From: Aplysia californica
Taxonomy: Eukaryota > Mollusca > Gastropoda > Aplysiida > Aplysiidae
DNA length: 64,000 nt
Assembly (NCBI RefSeq): GCF_000002075.1
Contig: NW_004797879.1
Location: forward strand, 158,927-222,926
Reading direction: 5' to 3'
In this document: piece after piece, positions 48,401 to 58,316 of the stretch
Layout: every line of letters starts with the position of its first letter
Numbering within the stretch: the stretch's first letter is position 1
The notes under the pieces: model-generated
What the model was told of the DNA's origin: nothing
Databases searched by the model: none
Seen by the model: only the letters and a program-made list of their open reading frames with translations
Made by a program: the position numbers and the translations under genes

Positions 48401-51400
48401 CAGAGGAACAGGAAGGCTGACAATGTCTGCATGAGCTAAGCACCAGGACATGACATATGGTAGGGGTAAGGTTAGGTACAATCAAAGAATGGTGTGATCG
48501 GTCATCACTTATGATTGAAAGCAGCTTTTAACCTGGTGAATTATTTCTTAAATACAAAAAAAAATATTCTAAAACAATAAGTTAACAACAACAGCCAACC
48601 CATGTTGCAGATGTCCGCATGAGAAAACAAACATTGTAACAACATGAAATCAGGTGCCCATCAATTTTTTGAAGTATACGGATTATTTGTACAATCTTAA
48701 AGCTTGTTAGTTTGCCTAGCTTTTGATGAGAAAAAATACCTGTCTATCTTGAACAGAAGTCAAATATTTAGGTTTGAAGGAGGTGGGGGTCGCCAGGTAT
48801 TAAGAAGTAATATTAGCGAGAAAATGCCCCCACAGATTGGTGACTTCCAAAGCTGTAGTGTCCTTGGAAAATTAACATTTCATATCATGATCACCGTTTG
48901 AGGTAAAATCCAAGCAGATTATGTTTTTGAGTGGGTAGAAAAGGTGTTGGGACAAAAAGAATAAAAATCAATAAAAATGTCCTGATTAATCTATGCTCCC
49001 CAGTGCCAATTGCACAAGATCCAGGCTTAGTTACCCGTAGCAGGAACCTTAAGCTGGAAGGCAGAAAAATGTTGTCTTCTTCGGTTTCATTATTTTGACA
49101 AACACCTGATTTCACCATAATGCAACACATCTTCCTTTCTTTTCTTTTTATTTTCAAATTTTAAATTTTAAAAAGCAAATCATTCAGAGTTTACAGACAT
49201 GTTTTCCCAACACAGGCAGCATAAAAAGAAACAGGACTAACCCATGGGGGGTCCCCTGTCCCTGTCTGAACTGTCATAGCCTCTTGACAGGAGGGAAGAT
49301 TTTCTTGGAGGTGAATCATCGTCTCTGCTCAAATGTCTGGCAATATAAGAATCACTGTGGATGGTCATTGTGATTACATATAGGTAAAAAAAAAATCTTA
49401 AATTGTAATATTGACCAAAAGTAAAAAGAAATTTGACCCCCCCCCCCTCCCCCAAATGACAAAACACGTTAGTTTTTAACTTACACAAATGAACTAGGGC
49501 CTATGGCAATTTAAATCTATAAATAAACGGTTATGTTCAAGGCCCATTCTATTATCAGATTATACATATTTAAACAAAGCAACTCATTGGGAAGGGTTGT
49601 AATTCCATTATTAAAGGAAAGAAAATAAACAGACTAGTCTCACTTGAGAAAAATGCTCCTGAAATGCATCTATACCAATTTCTTATATGAACTGCATTTT
49701 CAATTCACATTGATTAAGATTTCAAAAGTAAAAAAATGAACTCTACATTGAAGCGGCCGTCTTTGAAATAAAATTTGTACAAACGGTCTTCAGATACCTC
49801 ACTGTTAAAATTCAAAGTTAACCGATTCCATCCATTCGGCTGCTGACAGCGGCTCGAAGTTTTTCAGCCGCCTCCATTCGACAGCTGTGAGCGGCTCGCC
49901 GATATCCGAGCGAAATCCGAAACAAATGTACACTTTTTAATATAGTTCCTATATTTAAATTGTCGAAAGGAAGTAGAACTTGTTAACAAACCTGACTTCA
50001 AACTCTGTGAAATTCTTGCAAAAATCAGTGTTATTTTGTTGTCGCTATGTACGCTAGATCTAAAGGAAAACAATAAGGAGTCTGGTATAATAAAAAGGCC
50101 CTTCAAAGAAAGATATATTTAACTAAATTTGTGAAATTCTTTCATAGATGTGTTTTTGTTTTTGTAAAGTGTTTTACGGCGCTCGCAAATGCATAAGGCC
50201 ATATGAGCGCACGGGACATACCTAATATTTTTCAGTTGGTAGGAAATTTTAAATTTTGCCCGGGTGGTGGCCGAAGCCTACTCTTATCGATTTAAGACCA
50301 CCAAGGGATCTTTAACGTGCCCAACTTGCACACGGGCCCTCCGAGATTTTTAGCCCTTTCCGAAAAAGCTAGGTGTAGATCTTTCCTACCAGAAGATCAA
50401 GGGTGTGGCAGTAAGGAGGAGCCAAGGAGTAGCAGTAGAAAGGCTGTAGAAAGAGTCAGGAGCCCAGAGGAGGGGGGAAAGGAGGTGAGGTGGTGGGGGC
50501 GGAAAGTGGAAATGAAAGCAGACAACAGAACATTGCTAGAGAGCAGGAAAGGAGGTGAAAGGAGACAATTTTAGAGAAGAAAATTTTTCGGTCGCTACCC
50601 GGATTCGAACCCAGGACTTTTGAATGAGAGGCCAACACCCTAACCTCTAGGCCACGAGAGCCCCCCTCATAGATGTGTGCTAGGGTGATATCGCTACAAT
50701 TTTGTGTTAATTCCTATGGATAATAAGGACTTGTAGAGCTGAGAAAATACGGAAAGTCGAATTTTTCGAAGAGGTGTTGTGCAATTTTTTTTCCTCTATG
50801 GTTTTTGTCTGAGAGAAAATACAATACAGTCAGATTATAGGTAACTGTTATTGATATAAACAGATTCGTCTCTTGATTCCCATCAGTTTGGTTTATATGA
50901 CAATACATAGCAATATCAATGAAAATTTAATTTTTCACATTAGCCCTTTTTTTATTTGGTACCTAAGAAAGAATTTTCAATTCTAAGAATTATGCTTCTT
51001 GAATTTGAAGAATCGGTTCATAAATAAAAAAGTTATGGGGTTGTAAAGGTCGGCAAAATATGGATGACCCACATGTAGGGAAATACTCCTAAAAAGTGGA
51101 CCACGCAGTAGCAAATTCTGTAAGAAAATCGACGATATCTCTGTAATTAATCGGAGTGTCAGAGAGAAACTTGGCTACCCGATGTGTTATTGGGTGTAGA
51201 AATCATTTCTGCAGTCAGATTTACTACCAATTTCGCAGTTATTTTGTTATAATTAAAATTTTGGTGTACATATTACGATTTTGCGAAAAAGGGGTGTCGG
51301 GATGAGTCCATTTTATTTATAGCATCGTATCACAACATGGGATCTTTAAGAATATATGTCGGCAGCGTGACTAAATAATTGCAAAGCCTTTTATGATGAC

Positions 51401-52417
51401 TTTAGACCATGCCAACCGTAAAATATAAGTAAGTTAATTCAATCTAGCATGCCGTACAATTACAAATTATTTTTCCCCGCTGAGACGCGAACACCCCGAG
51501 ACGAGATTACCTCGCCTCGGAATACCCCCATTGCGATGTTACAGGGAAATAGAGACAAAAACAACCAGATGCGCGCGCCCGCCATTGCCCTATTTCAAGT
51601 GACCAATGAACGGGCCCAAAATAGTCATTCGGGGATTTGTAGGTCACATACATTTGCCACGAGAGTGAGGGGAAAATGGCCAGTCTCTGTGCGAAGCCGC
51701 TTTGGATAGAGGGGTAGTCGTGTATTTATGATCGGGTCTAAACAACTACTTGACACAGAACGTTCAAATTTGAGCACACTATAGAGGATAGATAGATCTA
51801 TTACCATCTCGGCGTTGAAATTCAAACTCCTTATAGTTTTCGGTACACCCAATACGAAAGTGTTCCCGACACCAAAAGTATAGATTAATTTATGTGTACG
51901 AACTTCAACGTCCACATATCATTAGTTTGACCATTTTCTGATTGGTTGCCGAGTTTCATTCGGATTGGTTCGGAAATAGAGCAGACCGAGGCTAACAAAG
52001 TTAAACACCTACGCTACGGCCGGGTCCACAAATTCATCCGCAAACGGGGACCAAATTTTCGCCGCGCGGGAAAGCCAGATTGGCGTAGCTACAATACATA
52101 TTAGAGTAACTTAAGAGCTTCACAGTAATGCACCCCAGGTCTAAAATTGAACAGGGGAAAATAATTCTGTCCAGAGCTTCAAAAAATCATGGATAGAATC
52201 AGTCATATTTTGCTAGTCACTGTGTTTCACCCACTCACCTTGGTGGTCCTCCTCTCCCTCTGGAAAATCCATCTCCGCGTCCTCGACCACGGCCAAATCC
52301 TCCACGCCCCCTCTCACGGTCGCTGGAAAAACCGCCACGTCCACCTCTGAATCCTCCTCTGGGAGGGCCTCCCCGACTCCGTCCACCTCTCATACCTCTG
52401 CCTCTGAAGTCTGACAT
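39311..52417 (-). CDS. RGG/RG- and SR/RDY-rich protein resembling the low-complexity part of hnRNP G/RBMX (nine coding exons)
   Basis: Nuclear RNA-binding role inferred from composition only. Exons in transcript order: 52417-52239, 49336-49242, 48201-48096, 47821-47702, 46964-46710, 44785-44705, 43182-43112, 42536-42465, 39456-39311. All joins keep phase and have GT/AG borders; total 1,125 nt, 374 residues. The N-terminus is RGG-rich (about residues 4-59). The middle is full of SRDYPSSR, PPRD and RDYG repeats like the RBMX C-terminal half. The C-terminus is RGG-rich again and ends DSYRR. No RRM (RNP1/RNP2) was found in these exons or in longer reverse frames upstream, unlike canonical RBMX. 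The ATG at 52417 is the first in its exon, which opens at a 3' splice site (52426), so a 5' UTR exon lies upstream. Methylation of the RGG boxes and SR phosphorylation would be expected from the family. Confidence 0.88.
39460..42460. other. Last intron of the RGG-rich gene
   Basis: About 3 kb with no recognisable repeat or exon on either strand. Short frames are chance. Confidence 0.5.
42465..42536 (-). CDS. RGG-rich gene, coding exon 8
   Basis: 72 nt, RGAPRGMRGGRDDRGGRGGG then FMN: a dense RGG box. Phase 1-1 exon, so skipping would keep the frame. Acceptor GTTCAG, donor GTAAGT. Confidence 0.92.
43112..43182 (-). CDS. RGG-rich gene, coding exon 7
   Basis: 71 nt, DYGSSRFSKLDDRSPGRGPR then EYR. 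Acceptor TTCTTAG, donor GTCAGT. Confidence 0.9.
44705..44785 (-). CDS. RGG-rich gene, coding exon 6
   Basis: 81 nt, LSSRDYDNGRDYHSRSGHSD then RPVHMD. Phase 2-2 exon. Acceptor TTCACAG, donor GTAAGG. Confidence 0.9.
45321..45492 (-). mobile_element. SINE-A copy 8, complete with perfect target duplication
   Basis: A 172-bp unit between ATTAGTCTTA at 45311-45320 and the same 10 bp at 45493-45502. Defines the family ends: 5' GTGGGTGGTTGGCGGGAG, 3' tail ending in CTAAAACA. In an intron of the RGG gene, same strand as the gene. Confidence 0.95.
46107..46201. repeat. Inverted repeat in intron
   Basis: TATGCTAGATTTTCTTTT near 46111 and its near reverse complement AAAAAAAGGAAATCTAGCAT near 46181 could form a hairpin about 95 bp across, or may be the ends of a small MITE. 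Confidence 0.5.
46710..46964 (-). CDS. RGG-rich gene, coding exon 5 (largest)
   Basis: 255 nt: FSSHRDTFRSSLREDDRDSF, repeated PRDYPSSR / PPRDFRDSPRDYG / SSRDYPPR blocks, ending DLPPRDR. Phase 2-2. Acceptor TCCTCAG, donor GTGAGT. Confidence 0.93.
47702..47821 (-). CDS. RGG-rich gene, coding exon 4
   Basis: 120 nt: LSPPRSSLRDRDYGPSSRDY, PSSRGDYLPSRSYSPPRDSG. Phase 2-2 and similar in motif content to exon 5. Acceptor AACCAG, donor GTAAGA. Confidence 0.93.
48096..48201 (-). CDS. RGG-rich gene, coding exon 3
   Basis: 106 nt: RRDRYEDSYERGPPPSRSRD, PYPSPPRDSSRILD. Acceptor GTTCCAG, donor GTAATG. Confidence 0.92.
48634..49130 (+). mobile_element. MITE-C copy 6
   Basis: Degenerate ends TGTAACAACATGAAATCAGG and (right side) ACACCTGATTTCACCATAAT. 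The interior follows copies 1 and 2 (GAAGGAGGTGGGGG, AAATTAACATTTCAT). Confidence 0.6.
49242..49336 (-). CDS. RGG-rich gene, coding exon 2
   Basis: 95 nt: HLSRDDDSPPRKSSLLSRGY, DSSDRDRGPPM. Acceptor TTGCCAG, donor GTTAGT. The upstream open frame continues into the intron, but only this start gives the right phase with exon 1. Confidence 0.9.
50154..50666 (-). mobile_element. tRNA-headed SINE, about 513 bp, with perfect 12-bp target duplication
   Basis: Read on the reverse strand it starts with a tRNA-like head: A box TGGCCTAGAGG (50654-50644) and perfect B box GGTTCGAATCC (50611-50601). A long body follows (ACGTTAAAGATCCCTTGGTG region), then the tail CGCTCATATGGCCTTATGCA...GAGCGCCGTAAAACAC, shared with SINE-A. 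Flanked by TCATAGATGTGT at 50142-50153 and 50667-50678, which are identical, so the insertion is fairly recent. It lies in the first coding intron of the RGG gene, same strand. Confidence 0.95.
51450..52110. promoter_or_regulatory. CpG-richer intronic stretch with an E2F-like palindrome
   Basis: Richer in CG than the surrounding intron. At 52055-52074 TTTTCGCCGCGCGGGAAA combines two opposed E2F-type half sites (TTTSSCGC). It could be an internal promoter or enhancer; evidence is composition and one motif only. Confidence 0.25.
52239..52417 (-). CDS. RGG-rich gene, coding exon 1
   Basis: 179 coding nt: MSDFRGRGMRGGRSRGGPPR, GGFRGGRGGFSSDRERGRGG, then FGRGRGRGDGFSRGRGGPP. The exon begins at 52426 after a TTTTTTTAATATTCAG acceptor, with nine 5' UTR bases before the ATG. 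Donor GTGAGT. Confidence 0.93.
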
Positions 52418-52548
52418 TGTATTCACCTGAATATTAAAAAAAGAAAAGAAAAGACATCAAGGACTTTAAAGTAAAAGTTTAAAATGAGATGGGAAAAATC
52501 TTCTTGTCAGTGAACTTGTTTAAAACTGCACTTTTCTTTTACAAGCTT

Positions 52549-53338
52549 CATCATCATCATTGCTTTTCTCACCCTGGGTCAGGATATAGGCCACGAACAA
52601 ACACTCTCCACCTTTCCCTATCCTGGGCTAGTCGCTTGATGTCACTCCACGTCTTCCCACTTTTCTGTACATCCATTTCCGTGACTCTTCTCCGGGTTCC
52701 AAGAGGTCTTCCCCTTGATCTTTTACCCTGTGGGTTCCAATCTAACACTTCTCTTGTTATGTAGCTGCTTGACTTCCTGAGAGAGTGTCCAATCCATCGC
52801 CAACGTCTTCTTCCCACCTCATCTCTGACCGGGCCCTGTCTGGTTCTTCTTAATACTTCCTCGTTGGTGATCCTGTCTGTCCATTTGATCCTCAGCAGCC
52901 TCCTCAGACACTTGTTCAAGAAAACCTGGATTCTGTTTATGCACGTATGGGACAAGACTGACTTCACATTTGAGTTGAAAATTCTGAGCTTTGTTCGTAA
53001 TGAGATATCCCTGGTCCTCCAAATCCTGCTCAAAGAAATAAATGCAGCCTGTGCCTTTCCAATGCGGGACTTTATTTCCGCACCTGTTCCCCCCTCTCTG
53101 TCAATTATACTCCCAAGATAGCAGAAGGATTCGACGTCTTCTACTGCATTTCCTTGTACTGTGACCTGCTCCTTTCGCAGTAGTTCATCTATCCTTAGGA
53201 CTTTCGACTTTGAGGGGTGGATCCTCAATCCAGCAGACTCTGATAGGCCGTTTAAAATTGTCGTCTTTGCTTGCATCTGTTCCTGAGTGTGAGACAGAAG
53301 CGCCAAGTCATCTGCAAAGTCCAGATCGTTCAACTGTG
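52549..53338 (-). mobile_element. 5'-truncated RTE-like LINE with open reading frame
   Basis: The reverse strand encodes 254 residues without a stop, from NDLDFADDLALLSHTQEQMQ (the catalytic FADD of RT) through CYLGSIIDREGG, FNSNVKSVLSH and a C-terminal KTWSDIKRLAQDRERWR to the stop at 52569. It is followed after only about 8 nt by an (ATG)n tail, typical of RTE-like elements. Flanking duplications TTTACAAGCTT at 52538-52548 and 53339-53349 are identical (11 bp). The uninterrupted frame and perfect duplication mean a young insertion. It sits upstream of RGG exon 1, in the 5' intron. Clade call is from motif and tail layout. Confidence 0.93.
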
Positions 53339-53349
53339 TTTACAAGCTT

Positions 53350-54600
53350 AAATTTTATATTATATCAATGTTTCAACTTGTAAACTTGAGCGGACCATGA
53401 AGCTAAGTGGACAATCAGGGTAATTAGAGTTGGAACACGCCAAGCCTTGCTTCGCAGCACTCGCCATGTTGCGAGCAGGACCGAGGGGTTGCATTGTTAA
53501 TGCAAATGAGCTCTAATAATGCGCATCTCTCGCCCTCCATTGTACTTTGCCAGACCAGGAATAGGCCTAGGCCTAGCCTAGCAGTTGCGAGCAAATAGGA
53601 TACTGGACCAAGTGATCAGATTGACCAATTAACCTCAAGGTGTCAGGGTCGTGGGTCAAAAGGTACGGTCATAACGACTGAAAAACCCGGTAAGAGACGT
53701 CAGTCGGTAGTTTGCAGTTGAAGGGTGAGGACGTAGGAAAGAGGGTGCTTTTTCGGTAGTTCCCGCGCCCCTTATTTGAGCCTAGATCTACATCAAGATC
53801 TATACGTTTGAAGCGCAGCGAGCCAAGATATCAAACCTAACAACAACAAAACACCAAATTATGGTAAAATTCAGGCATATTCTTATTGGGTCAGGCCCCT
53901 GAAACCCCCCTACTCTTGGGGCCAGAACCGGCGAAAAAGAATTGCAGGGTGGGAACTACCACCACTGAAAAAGCGCCGAAAAGTGAGGAGAGTGAGATGG
54001 GGAATTTCGGAAAGGAAGAATAGCGGACCACTAGGCACCAGGGGTGCCATGGCTATAGACTATGGCATAGGCATAGTGAAAGTAGTTCCGACCGGCAATT
54101 ACCGGTGGTGAACCCCCCTGCACCCCCCTATCTACCGGAGTAGATCTAGAGACATCCGCCCTTGGCGCGACCGTGCCCTGAGTGCGACCAGTTCCCCATT
54201 TTTCCTTCTGTGCAGCTCGTGTGCAATCTGCTTTATTAAGGAGTTACGTACCTTGTCTAGTTCCACTTTTGGTCAATCCTTTTCCGAGAACGTCAGTCGT
54301 CTGCTAGTGCAGCAGTCGAGTTCGAAGTGAAAGGCTTATTATTCAGAAACATTCTAAGAGAAGTTTTGGGAGGACTTCCGTAACGAGCGACCACTATGAG
54401 ACGGAGCAGAATTGAGGGCTTGGAATAGGGGTAGGGGTAGGGGTAGGGGTAGGGTTAGGGTTTGGTCTAGGCCTCTTCTTTATTGTGTTTGATGGGGTGG
54501 TCGCTCGTTACGGAAGTCCTTCCGAAGTTTTTTAAAGTTACTAAACTAGAGTAGCTGGCCCTACCCACGACCACTAGTCTCTGTACCCTCTGTTATTTTA
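53350..54600 (-). promoter_or_regulatory. Likely 5' region of the RGG gene
   Basis: CpG-richer sequence upstream of the first coding exon. A good reverse-strand donor CAAG|GTACGT at 54252/54251 could end a non-coding first exon; another candidate (AAAG|GTTAGT) lies near 54652. Neither is confirmed. Confidence 0.3.
54368..54523. mobile_element. 156-bp MITE with 8-bp duplication and telomere-like core
   Basis: Ends GGGAGGACTTCCGTAACGAG and (reverse complement) GGAAGGACTTCCGTAACGAG form inverted repeats of about 27 bp. GAAGTTTT at 54360-54367 and 54524-54531 is a perfect 8-bp duplication, as in hAT or P elements. The core holds (GGGGTA)n followed by GGGTTAGGG at about 54427-54465. Confidence 0.85.
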
Positions 54601-55599
54601 TAAGATAATTGTTTTCATCATATAATTTGATAAAGAAATTATTTTACTAACCTTTAAATGGTGTACTAACAATTTTCTTGCACCTGTCATATCTGTGCGC
54701 CCATGGTCATGCCTTGTTCCGTATGCGGTCGCGTTGAGAGCATGCGGTCGCGCCAAAGATAGTAAATAACAAGATGGGCCACTCAGCCAAAAAAGTGTCC
54801 GCAGGAAGTATGCTCTTTGCTTCAGATGGCGCTGCAGTCTGTTTTGAAGCTCTCTTTCGTTTTTCCAGAAGAAGAATAGGAATAGCACCTCCTTGCGTGC
54901 GCAGATCGACTGCTGTTCATCAGTAGTTCTGGTTCGTTCAGTGCGGAGTTTTAGGTTATTTATATTTTAATGACCTCTTGCCTTTCATTCTAAAGTCAAA
55001 TTAAACGAAGAAAACAATCACCCTTTCCTCTGGAAGAGGTTTTTTGTCAGCGTAATCATTTTAAAAAAGCGTTCTTCCGAAATCCATTCAAAAACTTGCT
55101 AGTTTCACTTTGATTTTTTAAAACTCAAGTAGGATAACTCTGTTCGCAAAAGGTGCGCTTTTGCGAAGAGGGCGCCACCGAAATTTGAGGACACTTTTTT
55201 AATTGGCTCAAAGAGAGAAGTGGCCCCTCTTGTTATGTATGTAGACTCATTGGTCGCGCCAAGGGCAGAGCATTAACATGTTAAAATGCGAAATCTGCGA
55301 ATGACGCTTTGGAATGATTGACGATAGCACAGTATAAACCGAAAGTTGACACACTGAAGCGGCCGTGAACATGGATTGCCTGACCTACTTTGCTGACAGA
55401 GACCGCTGAGCAAAATACGACAAGTGGTCGCGGGTTGGGCCAGGTACTCTAGACACTCTAGTGGTGGTATGCTAATGTTCAGAGGCCTTGTTTCACACCA
55501 GGAGAGAATAGCCAACGCTCACCCGGGGGTGAGAGTGAGAGGTCGATCGTATTTTCATTCTCACCATGGGCCAGGGGTGAGGATAGCCACTTCCTACTT

Positions 55600-55711
55600 C
55601 AGTTTAGACTTTGGGTTAGGGTTACGGTTTGGGGTTAGGGTTTGGGTTAGGCGTTAGGCCTGTTCTTTATTGTGTTTGATGGGGTGGTCACTTGTTACGG
55701 AAGTTCTTCCA
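55600..55711. mobile_element. Second, partial copy of the telomere-like MITE
   Basis: TTAGGGTTTGGGTTAGG-type core, then TTCTTTATTGTGTTTGATGG, GGTGGTCACTTGTTACGGAA and TTCTTCC, matching the right half of the element at 54368. A left end was not found. Confidence 0.6.
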
Positions 55712-56648
55712 CGCCAACAATCAACAAGCTGAATTTACTCTAAACTTAGTCTATCTTTAGGCCAACTTTTGTGTTGAGAGTCTGTAGAGCCTCCCGGCCT
55801 ACCACTTTTTTATCCACCAACACAAGTCTGTCTTAGTCTTAGAACTGTCTAACAACAGATGAGCCCTGCCTCCCTTGAACATTCTCATAAATCCTGCATT
55901 TTTCCTTCCTCCTCAAACAACGACACAGAAACCTGCGACTTTTGTAATTTTCATGATGTAATGTTGAAAAGGATACTCACACTCACTCGGCTTCAGTCCT
56001 GCAAGAACAGATTTATAAACAAAATGGCGTTGTAAAAACGGCGTTGGTGGCTGGTGGACAATTGGGCACCGTTTGCCGACTTTTTCCCTTGCCCAGATTT
56101 TGTACAAAGTCTAGGGCTAAGACCGAAAGTGTGCTCTAAAATACTTCACCGAAGCCTCGGCCTACTTTAAAAAAAAAAAAATGAAATTATTGAATTAAAA
56201 CTTCAGCGCTGGAAATCAATATCTTACGTGCTTCCAGCGAAGAAAAAATTATGAACAAACAGGTTAGAGAGGAAACAGGGAATTGTCTGACTAAGCCTAG
56301 ATCTAGGGTAACTTTGGCAAATCGGCAAGGCTAACAACGGTCTCATAAACAGGGAAGGCCTGGTCCATAATCATTGGCCTGGTCCCAAGGAGTTTAGAAC
56401 TAATGGAGCCTCCTCTCTCTCTTCGCGGCGCCACGAGCAGTACGCCGCGGTGGGGATCAAATATGGCCGAAACAGTGCTGTAAATATTTGAAGCCTAATC
56501 TACCTATTCCAGTACGGAGCTGAGGTCGTTGTGGGGGTGGGCGGGGTGGGGGAATGCACGCAAGGAAGAGGGGATGGGGCAGGGATGAAAGAGGAGGGGC
56601 GGGCCTTGGGAAGGGACGAAGGAGAATGGGAAAAATTAAATAAAAGTA

Positions 56649-56652
<4 letters not shown>

Positions 56653-56718
<66 letters not shown>
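56653..56718. repeat. (GA)n microsatellite
   Basis: About 33 GA units without interruption. Confidence 0.95.
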
Positions 56719-56722
<4 letters not shown>

Positions 56723-57718
56723 GATCAACTGACGGGCTGACGAATAATGACAGGGAGAAAAAAAAATTGTGTGTGATACGGACTGTTCAATTCTTTCAGA
56801 GTTTTATGTTATTATCTAGTTTAAAAATCAAAAAGATGTGTAAAATAAGAAGTAAACTTGTCCAAGTAACATAAAATTATCAAACATACCAAATTATAAA
56901 GATAATCTTTCAATATGCTAAAATATTTAAGTATTAGAAATGGATAAAAATATACTTTAAAACTGAATTTAAGATATTATGATTGCATGATTCTAGGCGT
57001 GTGCCATAACTAACTTTATGTGTAAGGAATAGCGAACACAACAGAGGGTCGATGCCAGCTTTATCTGATTGCTAACAGTATGTCTTGGTCTATAAATAAT
57101 AATATTACTGATTACAATAATTTTGTTTCCTGGTTTTCACAAAGTGGAGCGCACAATGATTTCAAATATTATTAAAAAAAGAGATAACAGCACCTTTGGA
57201 GGTGTGATCGCATGCATGAACATGGATGACCTTTGAAGGTTTTTTTTTGTTTGTTCAGTAAAGTATGATATGGAGAGCAGCGTTTTTAGTCCCTTATTAC
57301 ACTCCGGGGGGGGGGGGGGGGATAATTTATCTTAGTGATGACTCTTGTGTATTAAAATTTGGTGTTGCTTTGTTTGGTTTATTTTTTAACAGCAGAATCT
57401 TAACTGAACCGGAATTATTGATTGTGGGATCTTAGGTGAAGACTACAACAATAAAATTAAACCGAGTATAGTTCTATCTAACAAGACTCAAACTCTTATC
57501 CACCCCACCTTACCCTCTCCCCTCATCTGATATGGTTTGGTGTTTCTTTAACATAGAAAATATTCATCATTATTGTTGTTGAGTATTGATTTCCTATTCT
57601 AATGGAGCTTCTAGATATCTACATTTAGACAACAATAGCATCTAATTTGCACACACAATGGTGGAAAGCAATATAAATGTATAATATATACATGTTTATA
57701 CATACACACACATAATAA

Positions 57719-57724
57719 TTATAT

Positions 57725-57780
<56 letters not shown>
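57719..57780. repeat. (TA)n microsatellite
   Basis: About 30 TA units with one AA break. Confidence 0.95.
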
Positions 57781-57782
<2 letters not shown>

Positions 57783-58190
57783 AATAAGAATACTTTTTTA
57801 AAAATTGAGTATCTCGGTCTTTCTGCTGGGGTATTGTATCCCTTTCAGCCTGGGTTGGCCTTGGCAGGTAGCGCCGGAGCCAGCCTCTTATGAATGTTAA
57901 TGATCTAAATTGTGTTGCTGGGGGCATAAAAACACTTTCATTCAAATTTTTTAAAAGGAAAACAACTTAACTGTGAAAACTTCGGTCCACTGCAGCATCA
58001 TATCGGTTCTAACACTTTATTACTAATTGACTTGCCTAATCTCAAGGACCTCGGAATAAAACCTTCTTTCTTATCTAGATTTCAGTGCGTAAGTCGGGCA
58101 TTCGCTCAGCGCAGGTAGACCACAGTTCCGCCGCGAGTCCTGTGCCACCCACAGAGCATCCTCCATTACTTTTAATCTCCTTGCCTGGTC

Positions 58191-58232
58191 CACAGAATTC
58201 TACACTTTCTACACTAAGTGTAGAATTCTGTG
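58191..58232. mobile_element. 42-bp palindromic insertion with 8-bp duplication
   Basis: CACAGAATTCTACACTT, 8-bp loop, then its exact reverse complement (17-bp arms). Flanked by GCCTGGTC at 58183-58190 and 58233-58240. Looks like two transposon ends with nearly nothing between, or a fold-back repair product. Confidence 0.6.
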
Positions 58233-58316
58233 GCCTGGTCTAATTAAGTGCAGTAAAAAAAAATCGTGGAACAACCATAAAATTATCTCCTTTTTAGACC
58301 TAATTGTGGTGTAAAT

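Noticed and set aside
50585-50668. Possible tRNA gene on the reverse strand
   Set aside because: A and B boxes are good, but it is the head of a 513-bp retroposon with target duplications and the shared SINE tail, so it is not a free-standing tRNA gene.
54598-54888. 96-codon reverse frame in the 5' region of the RGG gene
   Set aside because: No domain, no RRM motif; a donor-like site nearby may mark a UTR exon but coding is not supported.
57625-57945. 106-codon reverse frame with YIYIYI residues
   Set aside because: Translation of the (TA)n microsatellite.
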